A DNA stretch of 64,000 bases from the NCBI RefSeq assembly GCF_040954645.1, contig NC_092803.1:78468263-78532262 (forward strand), read 5' to 3'. Under the pieces are notes generated by a model. That model did no database searches. It was given only the letters and a program-made list of their open reading frames with translations, and had not been told where the DNA came from. Source of the stretch: Diabrotica undecimpunctata (lineage: Eukaryota > Arthropoda > Insecta > Coleoptera > Chrysomelidae). A program made the translations under genes and the position numbers. Positions 1 through 10,027 of this stretch are shown here, piece after piece. Within the stretch, counting starts at the first letter, position 1. Every line of letters begins with the position of its first letter.

Positions 1-8
1 AAATCTAA

Positions 9-1295
9 TTATATTTTTTGATATAAGTGTTCATCTCTAAGGAATTGTAGCACAGCTTTTATTTGGTCAGGGTTGTTTAGGATATCTCGTACTTCACTTT
101 TGAGTTTGTATTGTAATCTTCTGGCCAAATGTTGATGGCATTCAGTGAGAATATGTTTGATTGTCAAATATGATTGGCAGATTTGACAGGAGGGACGGAT
201 GCTAGAGGACATTAGGTAGCTGTGTGTGAGTTTTGAATGTCCTATCCGAAGTCGTCTTATCACAATAAGATCTCGTCTTGAGAGGGCTGAATAGTCAAAT
301 GTAGGCTGACTGGTTATTGACGGTTGTATTTCGTGTAAGATCGAACGGTTAGAGTTCCAATGCTGCTGCCAAAGGAGTCTGGTTCTTCTTTTAATATATG
401 ATTTTAGGTCCTTACAAATTTGAATTTTATCGGTGATTTCAGGTGATGCTGTAGCAAGTTTAGCATAGTGATCTGCAGTTTCATTGCCTTCTATACCAAT
501 ATGAGATGGCAGCCAGATTATGGTAACTGTTATGTTTTGGGACAAGATAATTTGGTAAGAGTCTAGGATCTTTTGGACGATTGGATGATCAGTAAATATA
601 TTTTTGATAGAATAGATTGATGCTAAAGAGTCTGTGCATATGGCAACCTGCTTATTAGGTGGAGATATATGGTTAAAAGCTTGCAATATACTAAATAATT
701 CGCCAGTATGAACGCTGCTGATGGCTGGTATAAGTGATGACTTAATTAGTGAATGAGAGGTTGTAACAGAGCAGCCTACTCCTGTGTCATTTTTTGAGGC
801 ATCCGTGTATAATATTAGGTCGTATTTATTTGTATCTATAATGTCTTTAAATGCATTTATAATGATCTCTTTCGGATGTTTATTTTTATCGAAGTTGGTG
901 AGCGAGGTGTTAAATTTGGGCGTGGACATGATCCAAGGAGGAGATGGAGGGAGATAAAGAGGAAGGGTATGTGTAAGAGAGATATCATTAAGTGTCTGTG
1001 CTAAAATTAGTGGAATAGGTTTTATTGGTGGTAAAAAATTGGTATTGTGTAAATTATACGTGGACATTACAAATAAGGGATGCACTGGATTAGAGGGGTT
1101 AGCTGATACCGATGCTGCATAAGAGAGTAGCAGTTGTTTTCGTCTTATACAAAGAGGAGGTTCGTTAGCTTCGCAATAAATATTATCTACAGGACTAGAT
1201 CGAAAAGCGCCAATACAAAGACGAAGGGCTGTGTTGTGAATTGAGTTTAGAAGGTTAATATATGTTTTGGAGGCGGATATATATATATGTGACAA
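9..1295 (-). pseudogene. ORF2 part 3: RNase H domain and C-terminal tail
   Basis: This is the C-terminal part of ORF2, about 428 codons in a third frame. The RNase H domain, which removes RNA from the RNA-DNA hybrid after reverse transcription, is intact by motif: LYTDAS with D165, TGELFSILQAF with E199, CTDSLAS with D222, and WLPSHIGIEGNETAD with H265 and D275. So all four carboxylates and the histidine loop are present. After RNase H comes the family-typical tail, RIGHSKLTH then C-x2-C-x7-H-x4-C, a possible zinc-binding end. The stop codon is at 9-11, so the true ORF2 end is inside the window. Confidence 0.87.
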
Positions 1296-1669
1296 CCATA
1301 ATCTAGCTTGGAGCGTATTAGTGATCTGTATATTTTAAGAAGTGAGTTTTCGTCAGATCCCCAATAATGATGTGATAGAGTTTTTATTATGTTTAGTCTT
1401 ATGCTCGTTTCTATTTTTATTGCAAATATATGTTGCTTCCAAGTTAGTCGTGAGTCAAACGTTAATCCGAGAATTTTGCATTGTTTAACAACAGGAAGAG
1501 GGACATTGTTGATCAAAATAAGTGGAGATGGAGAAGGGGGACGTCTACTAAAGTTTATAATTTTAGATTTTACATTGGATAAAGATAACCCCATGTCACT
1601 AGTTTTTTTTTTAAAGTGTGTCAACAGCAGTTTGAATAAGCTTCGAGGTAGTAGAAGAGTTTTGTCCAT
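1247..1669 (-). pseudogene. ORF2 part 2: RT thumb region, frameshifted
   Basis: This continues ORF2 in a different frame after a shift around 1611-1669. The translation contains the post-catalytic RT pattern of non-LTR elements: GLSLSNVKSKI, CKILGLTFDSRLTWKQH and LIRSKLDYGC, matching the usual L-G-x-x-x-D-x-x-L-T-W thumb block. It is followed by a second frameshift near 1280 inside a short TA-rich stretch (1275-1290), where polymerase slippage is plausible. No independent start is expected; this is a piece of the ORF2 polyprotein. Confidence 0.8.
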
Positions 1670-3719
1670 GACAGTAAATTACTAGGTCATCAGGATACAT
1701 GATATGTTTAATAGGGGAAATGAGGTGAGAGCATAAATCACTTATTGCTAGGTTAAAAAGTGTAGGACTTAGTACCGATCCCTGAGGTACGCCATCAGTT
1801 TGAGTATAAGTAGAAGATAAAATACCGTTGACAGAGACTCTGAACGATCTAGAAGATAGAAAATTTCGTATGAAGTTAAATATATTACCATTAATATTAA
1901 GAAGGATAAGTTTGTTTAATATACATTGCCTACTTATAGTGTCAAAAGCACCTTCAATATCAAATATGGCAGCTACGACTTCTTGTCTTTTGTTTAAGGC
2001 CTCTGATATATGAGTTTGGAGGATTACAAGGTTGTCTTGGGTTGAACGGTTCTGACGAAATCCTGACTGTTCACTAGCAAATATCTTATGTTTTTCAATG
2101 AACCATAGGAGTCTTTTATTAATCATTTTTTCGAATATTTTGCACATCGTACAAGTTAGTGATATAGGTCTATAAGAGTTGGCCAAGGAACGTTCTAGGT
2201 TAGGCTTTTTAATAGGTATTACGATAGAGGTTTGCCATTGATTAAGAAATTGGTTAGATGACCAGATTAAATTATACATCTCAAGTATTTTAAGTAGGCT
2301 ACAGTTTGAGAGCTTTATGATTAATATGTAAGGAATGTCGTCAGGACCAGCGGCATTGTTGTTACAAGTTTGAATAACTGATACTAGTTCTTCAAAAAGA
2401 AAGGGAGAATTAAGATGTGTGATGTCCATTATTGTTTTGGGTGAGGAACAGGGTGGGGCGTTAGTTAATGGTTTTCGTAAGGAGGCATCTATTTTACTTT
2501 TGAATTTAGTGTCGAAGTGCGTTGCTAGGGTTTCACCGATTTCTTGATTGTCAGTGATTGTAGTGTTATTTACAGCAATACTAGAGATTTTGAGGTTGGT
2601 GTTGTTTCCTTGGATTTGCCTAATCTTTTTCCAGAGGTCCGCCGGATTGGTGCTTGAATTAATAGAGGATACATATTCTCTCCAAGATGATTTTTTACTT
2701 TGTTTTATAATAAATCGGGCTTTGGCTCTGGTTTTCTTTAGTTCAATAAGATTCTCCAGATTTTTGTTTTTACGGTAATTTTTAAGAGCTAATTTTTGTT
2801 GTTCTGTTGCAGTTTGGCAAGATGTATTCCACCAAGGTACTGCTTTTCTTTTATGGGAAATACTATTTTTGCCTATGTGCAAATTTGCAGCTTTAAGTAT
2901 GGAATCTGTGATTAATAATAGATTATTGTTAATATTGTCGGATAGGGATAGAGAAGGTAAGGTGTTATCTGTTTGTGAAGTATAGTCTATCCAGTCGGCA
3001 TTTTTTAGCCGCCAGAAGTTTCTGGTTATAGTTTGTTCATGGTTGGAGATATCAGATGATACAAATATTGGAAAGTGGTTGCTGTCATATAGATCATCGG
3101 AAGTTTTCCAAGTTAGTGAAGTATATGTTTTTGGGTCGCTAAAACTAAGATCTATCGCCGAAAATGTGCCAGAGGAAAAGTTCAGATGCGTATTAGAGCC
3201 TGTATTTAGTAGACAGGAGCCTGTGCAATTGATAACGTTTTCTATAGTTTTACCTTTGCCATTAGTATGGTTTGACCCCCACATAAAGTTATGAGCATTA
3301 AAGTCACCTACTAGAATATACGGAACGGGGAGCTGATATATAAGATTTAGAATTTCAATTTCTTTTAGGGGGTAGTTAGGAGGAATGTAAACACTGCATA
3401 TCGTAAGTTTATTAGGACACCAAGTAGTTACGGCGATAGCCTCGAGTTCGGTGGTGATGAGAAGATGGGATGAATATATTTCACTTGAAATAAAAATAGA
3501 TGTCCCACCACTGGCTCTGTCACAATTAGTTCTGATATAATGGTATCCTTCGAACTTTTTTAGTGTGGGAAGATTAGATATTTTTGAGTTCGTTTCTTGT
3601 AGACATATGATATCGGGTTGTTTTTCTGTCACTAGTTGTTGGATTCTTTCAATACGGGGAAAGAACCCATCGCAGTTCCATTGGATTAAATTGAAGGTGA
3701 ATCTTGAGTTGAAGGGGTA
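1611..3719 (-). pseudogene. ORF2 part 1: AP endonuclease and reverse transcriptase
   Basis: This segment encodes the target-nicking endonuclease and the palm of the reverse transcriptase. Counting from the GTG at 3632, QET lies at residues 12-14, GDFNAHN at 109-115 and SNHFP at 184-188; these are the AP-endonuclease motifs. The RT blocks follow: SYRPISLT near 486, QSGFRQNRST at 522-531, FDIEGAFD at 557-564, GVPQGSVLSP at 614-623, and the catalytic box as YPDD at 646-649. Most relatives have YADD, so the proline is unusual. The frame is open upstream through IQWNC and overlaps the end of ORF1 in the -1 frame, with no ATG near the endonuclease start. It is lost by a frameshift near 1640. Confidence 0.85.
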
Positions 3720-5119
3720 AGGGGCAACTGAGATGGTTGTTCTGGCTGTTGGGAGATAAGGGTTTTGGTTTCATCATCGGTTAGGAGTTCAGATGAGACG
3801 CTGATACTATCAGAGTCATCTGGGTTTAGCTGTCTTTTGATTTTCTTTTGAAGTCTCGTAAGTCGATTTTTAAGGGATCTTTCCTTAGTTTCTGAATGGA
3901 GAACTGTTATGTCTTGTAATAGTCCTTCAATATTTGACGTAAAAACAAAAGCTTCATTAAGTGGACTAGGATTACCATGTGTATTTTCTAGGAATGCAAT
4001 AAACTGAGTCTCGGTCAAAGTTAGACCAGATGGATTATTTTTATAAATGGCCGCTACGGATTGAAGTGAACTAGCTGTAAGATTATGTTCCTCTGATTTT
4101 GTAGTTTTTGCTTTTTTCTTGTGAGGTTTGGAGATAGTGTTTGTTTTTGTGGATAACGGAGGAAGCATTTGGTTAGACGCTGGTTCGGGTGTACTTGCTG
4201 AAGATAATAGAGAAGGAATATCAGAATTGCTGTCTGTTGATATAGCTCTTTTTTGTCCTTGTGTGGGTGGAATTGATGGGTCTATAGTTTCAGTATCTAT
4301 TTCAGTGTGGGTTTCTGTGCAATTTCAAGTAGTTAGGTCTGATTGAACAGGAGTGTTTACGTCAGAAATTATATCAGTAATTTCAGATGTAGAGGGCTCT
4401 AGATGGGGTAGTTCAGTTTGAGAAAAAGTAGTTGGATTATTGGTACATGAGTCAGCGGTATGTCCGACCTCTTTACATAAAAAACAATGCAATTTATCCG
4501 TAGAAATAAATATTCTATAAGGTGTGTTTTCGTATGTAATAACGAAGTTTCTATCTATTGAAAAGTTCTCTTTATCGGGGATAATATACGTTACTCTTCG
4601 GAAGCTCATTATGTGTGCATAACCTTCTCCGAGTGCGCCACATTTCACAAATGACACAGGAGAGACCAGCTGTAATCCAATATCTTTAAGGGCTTTCTCA
4701 ATTATGGAATGTGGAATTGAAGGAGATACGTTAGATATAAGAAGGCGTTTAGCTGGGGTGATAAGTCTTCTGATGGGAACTACTGTAGAGTTGATAGAGA
4801 TATTTTGATGTGTTTTTAGAAGGTTATCGACAACTGTAGGCGAGGAAAGATAAATACAGATGCGGTTATTTGGAATACGTGATGCAAAGGTAATGTTTTT
4901 TGGGATAACAATGTCCCCTATAGCTTTAACATAGTCAAATAAAACAGTATTTGGAATAGCGTGCAATAAAATGGCTTGCTCCTTACGTGGGAAAGTAGGA
5001 GGTGGAGGTTTGGATAAAGTAGCAGCGACATATGATTTTGTGGGGAGGACTTGTGGAGTTGTGAGGTTTTGATTTGAGTTCATTTTTGTGAGTGTTCCTG
5101 GATACCAAAAACACTTCAC
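3686..5119 (-). pseudogene. ORF1 gag-like nucleic-acid-binding protein with one premature TGA
   Basis: This is the ORF1 of the element at 1-5119, thought to coat the element RNA in the retrotransposition particle. The first 264 codons (5119-4328) end at a TGA at 4327-4325. The same frame then stays open to a stop at 3686-3688, so this is one reading frame of about 477 codons with a single nonsense change. The zinc knuckle is visible at residues 212-225: CFLCKEVGHTADSC (C-x2-C-x4-H-x4-C). Upstream of it, residues 45-205 have the composition of an RRM-like ORF1 core. The part after the stop is hydrophilic and charged with a lysine-rich stretch. The start at 5119 could instead be the second methionine at residue 13. 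The stop could be a sequencing error. Confidence 0.8.
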
Positions 5120-5442
5120 TTAATTTTTAGTATTGCAACAGTCGTCCTATTAGGACACTGTGGATAAAATAATAGGAATATAACAGTTACCTGTATCTGC
5201 AGTTTTTCTTCAGTTGAATATAATAATATTATAGTCCAATAATAGATGCTGTTTCCATAACACACAAAATAATTCGAATTATCACATCACAAGGTAATGT
5301 TTACTCGTTGGCTACATCAATGGGAATCTTGAATACTAATTAATTGTAATATAACTATTAAATACTGTTTAATATACACACAATTATTAAAAATTAATAG
5401 GAGAACTTTTAATTATCAAGTTTAACTTTGACAGTTATTTGG

Positions 5443-5957
5443 GGTAACATTATTAAATTGATTATGATTGAAATATAGTAATATTTAAAAATTTAAGGAG
5501 GTTACCACTCTTAGCTTCATAACATTTGGACTGTTGGAAGTTGAATTAATCTTCAACTGTGGCTGGCTATCCACCCACAACGTAGACTATTTTAATATAT
5601 GATATTTTGGATTGACCTTACTTGTTTGTTCATTGTCTCTCTCAACCGATCACTGGGGAAAAAATGGTGATCTTAACCACCTTTTTCTTTCATTCTTTGG
5701 TATTTACTGACAAGTTTGTCACCCAAATTTATCATATTCTTTAAATTTACCGCTCTATTGCACTGGGGGTTGGTATTTCGCCTTGCTGTTCTGTCATATT
5801 TTGACTTCAAGGTCACTGTCTTTGTTTGGCGTGTTTGGCGTGTGTTATACTTACTGCTTCCATTTAACCGGTAGCAGCTAAGAAGCTAAGAGTGGTAACC
5901 TCATTATATTTTTAAATATTACTATATTTCAATCATAATTAATTTAATAATGTTATC
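5443..5957. repeat. Inverted-repeat (foldback-like) unit with ~75 bp arms
   Basis: The left arm (about 5443-5518, ending in ACCACTCTTAGCTTC) is the reverse complement of the right arm (about 5883-5957, starting GAAGCTAAGAGTGGT). I count only a few mismatches over about 75 bases. The arms enclose a 364 bp spacer (5519-5882) with no ORF or known motif. Long TIRs without a gene suggest a nonautonomous DNA transposon or a foldback arrangement of a larger repeat. I could not fix a target-site duplication. The bases from 5120 to 5442 hold nothing recognisable except the probable 5' UTR of the neighbouring retrotransposon. Confidence 0.7.
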
Positions 5958-6302
5958 CAAAGCTAAAATTAAATTTAACTAATAATATACTGTTGATGCT
6001 GAAAGTGCATCTTATGATCGTGTTAGTTCTCTGCCAATTTAATGTTTTTTACTTAAGCTTTTGTACATAATTTTTATATACATGTACAATTACCACATGA
6101 TCTTTTGCTATGCTAAGTTTGAGTTAATTTGTAAACTGTATTTAGTTTCAATTAATGGTGTATACAACATAATCTTATAATATCCATTGTCGTAAGCTTC
6201 TTTACATATTTAATATCATTAACTGCTACATGTCCTTTTGAGGTAACACACTTATAATAACTTTTCTATGGATGTTTGGTTTTTCATATTGTTCTTTTTA
6301 GA

Positions 6303-6344
6303 TGAACTGATGATGCTTTCTGATTGGAAAGCGAAACGTCTTCA
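6303..6344 (+). ncRNA. Minimal hammerhead-ribozyme-like motif, type I layout
   Basis: The parts fall in hammerhead order. Stem I is TGAA (6303-6306) with TTCA (6341-6344). The core is CTGATGA (6307-6313), followed by one extra T. Stem II is GCTTTC (6315-6320) with GAAAGC (6327-6332), loop TGATTG. Then comes GAAA (6333-6336). Stem III would be the self-complementary ACGT (6336-6339), with the cleavage residue C at 6340. A stem III with no loop cannot close in one molecule but could pair between two copies. Minimal hammerheads of this dimeric type have been reported in the terminal repeats of Penelope-like elements, which are abundant here. Self-cleavage is inferred, not shown. Confidence 0.6.
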
Positions 6345-6463
6345 ATAAAGAGATAAAGTAGCCACCTTCTTTGTCTTTTTTCTCTCCACCTTTTGACCGT
6401 AAAAACTCATCACTTTTCGAATGATCCTTAATTTATATTGGATTGACGGTCGCACTCCTTTTC

Positions 6464-6624
<161 letters not shown>

Positions 6625-6829
6625 TGTATAGTCTATTTCATTGTATATAACAATATTAGTTGTTCTTACCGAAAATACGCTAGGCTGGTGTACTTTAGGA
6701 CCAACTAACAGTCAGTTCTTACCTGAAACAAATAAATAACTATATTAGTATATCTTAATTAATAGCAATCATTAATCGCATTAACATTCAAATAGACAGA
6801 TTGACATATGTTAAGTATATGTTTGTGCT

Positions 6830-7794
6830 TCGAACAGACCATCGAGGACCTCTAGCCCGAAGGTTTATTGAAAAATTTTATTTAAAACATTTTTATTTTG
6901 TTATACTAGACACATAATTAATAGAGTACTGAAAAGTTTTCTGCAAAGAGAAATGCCTTCAAAGCAAACTGGATTTACCAAAGGTAGCGATACAAATATA
7001 CGCGATTTTGTTTTATCTAGTTCCGTAGTTGCTCCTTTATATATTATGAAATCATACAACAACCCAGCTCTTCGGTATAACATGAAGATTTTATTACCCT
7101 AAGGTGTCGGTTTATCTTTTACATATTTTTTATATTTATATTTTATCAGCAGGATTGTGTTCATCAATGTTTAAAAAATATAAATTTTAGTAAAGTTGAC
7201 CGGATCTGTTGACAGGCATACTATCAGCAATCATAGAAATTTGTAGTTTAGGTCCCCAGTAGCATGAAAACAAATGTTTTTATTTCCTCAGTCAAAGTCA
7301 AAGAAAAACTGGTGTCTTTTATGGCAGCAAGCAGATTAATATACGTCGCGCCATTTCTTTATAAAGATCATCATTAAAATATTGATCAAAAAAATAAAAA
7401 CTACTTTTTAGTTAAAAGACGTTAGAAGTGGCTTTCTCATGCCAATGTGTATCTGTCTTTACGTATGTGATGTTTTTTCTTCAGTTGAAATCTCCTTTTT
7501 TGGAAAGATCGGTTTGTTCTATGAAGTCATTTATTCTATTCATTTTACTTTGTTTAAAACTTTGGGCTGAGGTTCTTCTTTAATTTGTTCTTCTTCATTA
7601 ACAAGCTCTATTGCTTCAGATGCTTCAGCTTTCTACTCTTCAAAATATTCGTGCAATTCCAGTTTTGTGAGCTGCTTCTTAACATTATTACATTCATTTG
7701 CTTGTTTTTTCCAACCACGATCTTCGGCTTCGACACTCATATATTCAATATCAGATAGCTGCAACAACCCTCGTCGGTTAAGGGTTCCTGTCAT
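6830..7794 (-). pseudogene. piggyBac-like (PGBD) transposase relic
   Basis: The minus strand from about 7794 down encodes a decayed piggyBac-type protein in several frames. A plausible start (ATG at 7792-7794) begins MTGTLNRRGLLQLSDIEYM. Further on are YFNDDLYKEMARR, a stretch around KTFVFMLLG with DLNYKF, then MPVNRS and KDKPTPWGNKIF. It ends with AGLLYDFIIYKGATTELD at 7065-7012, all typical of the piggyBac catalytic core (KPDKWG...YDFEIYQG). Stop codons and frameshifts interrupt it, and the C-terminal third with the last catalytic aspartate is missing. TIRs and TTAA flanks were not found. It is unrelated in sequence to the copy at 52-54 kb. Confidence 0.6.
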
Positions 7795-9519
7795 TTTTCT
7801 AGTCCTATTCTAAAATATTTAAATTTTTTACAATATGCAACAGAAAATGATGTTATATTTAGCTAAAAATTAATTTTTCGTGGACTTACAACGTCCACCA
7901 ACAAGTACATGCTTTTTAGATAATCCGTTATAGATAATTTTAAGCGAAACCGCTATTAACAATAATTTTTTAACAAATTTTACTATTTATCAACAACATG
8001 AGACACATTCTATACCAATTGTTTAAATTTATAATGAAATATAAAATGAATTATATACATCACTCATAAGTAACTATAGAAGTTTATATTTCAGCAAATT
8101 AAATATTTTGTTCAAAAGCCGTTGGATGGCAGTACAAGTACTCATTGGACGGAAAAGGATGTCCACAATCTATTACAATGTGTTACAAGGGTAAAAACAC
8201 ATAAAGCTACATAAAAAAATATAGAATATATTGTCTGCAATTGAGGACACGGTGAACGAAAATTATATACAAATTTCATGAAAAACAAACGACACAATCT
8301 ATGGTAATATCAAAACATCCGATTCGACGCATTTTAATAATAAATAAGCACTTTTCATTAAATCGATACATTTCAATTAAGAAGTAAAGATATCGAGCAC
8401 ATAAAGTACGACGAATTAAGTGAAAAATCAGATAAAAAAAGCCGCAAGACTATCGGGGTTTTTATGGATCATATAATAAAGAAATAAATACACCATAAAA
8501 TTTACAAAATTTTAAAAATAGAATTAGAACGAAAATTCGTAATATATCAGTTTAGTTACTGCCAAGAGGTAGATGGGGACAGTAAGATGTATTTTGCAAT
8601 AAATAAATTACATACATACTTCTTGTTGTGTAAATTAATTTAATTTAAAAATTAAATTATTTCTGGTCACCCTATACAAATAATTATGTTAATGCTGTAT
8701 ATAATTCAATATAGAATTGAATTACCTTTCAAATGAGTTAGCACACGACTCTATTCCTATATTTAGGAAACATCATCGATCATCATGCCCATATGAACAA
8801 CGTCACTGGTATAATATTATGCCAAAAATACATAATTTAAAAACAAAAATGGACTTTTTGCGGATTTTTCTCTAAAGCCGCCTTTTCTCGAAAAAATGAA
8901 TTACTTAATTCCATAATTTTGCCTCTTACTGTTACACAATAAAATTCATAACACGTGAGACAATAAAAAATATAAAAACTTTTCCTTTTTATTTTTACTC
9001 CTAAACATATTATAATGCGGTGATAGACAATAAAACACACTACCTAATTATTATAATATAAACTATTAGATTTCAATTTTGAAATTTACCTATGCCAGTG
9101 AATATTCGATAGCCGCAAAAATGTCCGTACCATCGCTCTGTGGTGTGTAGTAGATATGAGCTAATTAATTTCTACCGTAATGGATCGAATTCCGTGGTTA
9201 TCCTACATGAATATTATTATAGAAACAACGTAGAATAGGCGATCGAGACCAGAGGATGGTATAATATTACATACGTTGAACATGTATTGTAAAAGTATTC
9301 AGTTACAAGTGTAGATTAAAGAATTTAATTAAATTAGATACTTTAATAATCTTTCTGAGATATTTTTGGCATATTTACAAAACATTAAATAATTTTCTAA
9401 AAAAAAACATTGATATTGATAATTTTTGCATTGGTTTATTTGTGTATGTTAGCATCAAAGAAACCTTAGTACCAAATAATAACTAGCTTATTACCGTATT
9501 GTTGAAACAAATTAAATAG
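7795..9519. other. Intergenic AT-rich stretch, no recognisable gene
   Basis: I see no element or gene that I can name here. A short weak coding-like patch on the plus strand near 8110-8215 (THWTEKDVHNLLQC) is followed by stops and matches nothing I recognise. A 67-codon frame at 8837-9040 (minus) has no motif. Confidence 0.5.
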
Positions 9520-9520
9520 T

Positions 9521-9568
9521 GAGAGATTATACGCAGACGACTTGGTACTTTATACAAAACATGACCGA
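9521..9568 (+). pseudogene. Non-LTR reverse transcriptase fragment (YADD box), left of Tigger insertion
   Basis: The frame starting near 9527 reads LYADDLVLYTKHD, the catalytic box of a non-LTR reverse transcriptase. It stops abruptly at the TA dinucleotide where the Tigger element begins, and the same gene resumes at 12338 on the other side. Upstream of 9521 there is no further RT homology that I can see, so the fragment was already truncated before the DNA transposon landed. Confidence 0.75.
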
Positions 9569-9570
9569 TA

Positions 9571-9594
9571 GGGGAGACCGGGGAGAGTTCGGAC
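9571..9594 (+). repeat. Left TIR of the Tigger element
   Basis: Starts GGGGAGACCGGGGAGAGTTC, continues GGAC, and is the exact reverse complement of 12312-12335. A partial repeat of its inner half follows directly (AGGGAGACATCGGACAC, 9596-9612). Confidence 0.95.
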
Positions 9595-9934
9595 ACAGGG
9601 AGACATCGGACACATTTGAATTTCGCACATTTTTGAAGATGCACTGTTGTCATTTGGTAAACACAACCTTATTTGTACATAATTATAGGTTATGTATTGA
9701 CAGCTGTGATTTCGGTCGTAGTCACAGAGTTATCTATTGTGAAGTGTTTTGTCGAGTTTTGTTCTAAAAATATCGGTGCAATCCAGAAGATATATTTTAA
9801 AATACATAGACTTACCACGTATAAAACTTTGGTGCTGTAATCTACTATACTTATTTCATTAATTTGCGTTTATGTTGTTGCAATATTTAGGTAAGTTTTT
9901 TTATAAACCCATTGTATTACCAATGTTTGCATTA

Positions 9935-9990
9935 GGGGAGAGTTCGGACACAGTGTCCGAACTCTCCCCTGTGTGTCCGAAGTCTCCCCT
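9935..9990. repeat. Internal palindrome and repeat of the TIR core
   Basis: Positions 9935-9969 form a 35-base palindrome with 17 bp arms (GGGGAGAGTTCGGACAC and its complement around one A). A third copy (GTGTCCGAAGTCTCCCC-like) ends at 9989. The motif is the inner half of the terminal repeat, so these may be transposase-binding sites. They lie just before the likely 3' splice site at about 10020 and the start codon at 10028, so binding could also affect expression of the gene. That last point is inference. Confidence 0.8.
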
Positions 9991-10027
9991 GATCTGTAGT
10001 TATTCTATTTTTCTCTTACAGCTCATA

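Larger units (their letters stand above)
1..5119 (-). mobile_element. I/Jockey-like non-LTR retrotransposon, near full length, 3' end outside the window
   Basis: Reading the minus strand from 5119 down to 1 gives the classic order for a two-ORF non-LTR element: gag-like ORF1 with a CCHC knuckle, then ORF2 with AP-type endonuclease, reverse transcriptase and RNase H. An encoded RNase H together with an AP endonuclease suggests the I clade or a relative rather than RTE or CR1. The copy is nearly complete but broken: one in-frame TGA in ORF1 and two frameshifts in ORF2 (near 1640 and 1280). The 3' UTR runs off the left edge. The 5' UTR boundary beyond 5119 is not visible; the flank up to about 5440 shows nothing I recognise. 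It is a relatively recent, inactivated copy. Confidence 0.88.

Noticed and set aside
1389..4346. Plus-strand frames of 60-98 codons across the 1-5 kb element
   Set aside because: Antisense shadows of ORF1 and ORF2, which have clear domain motifs on the minus strand.
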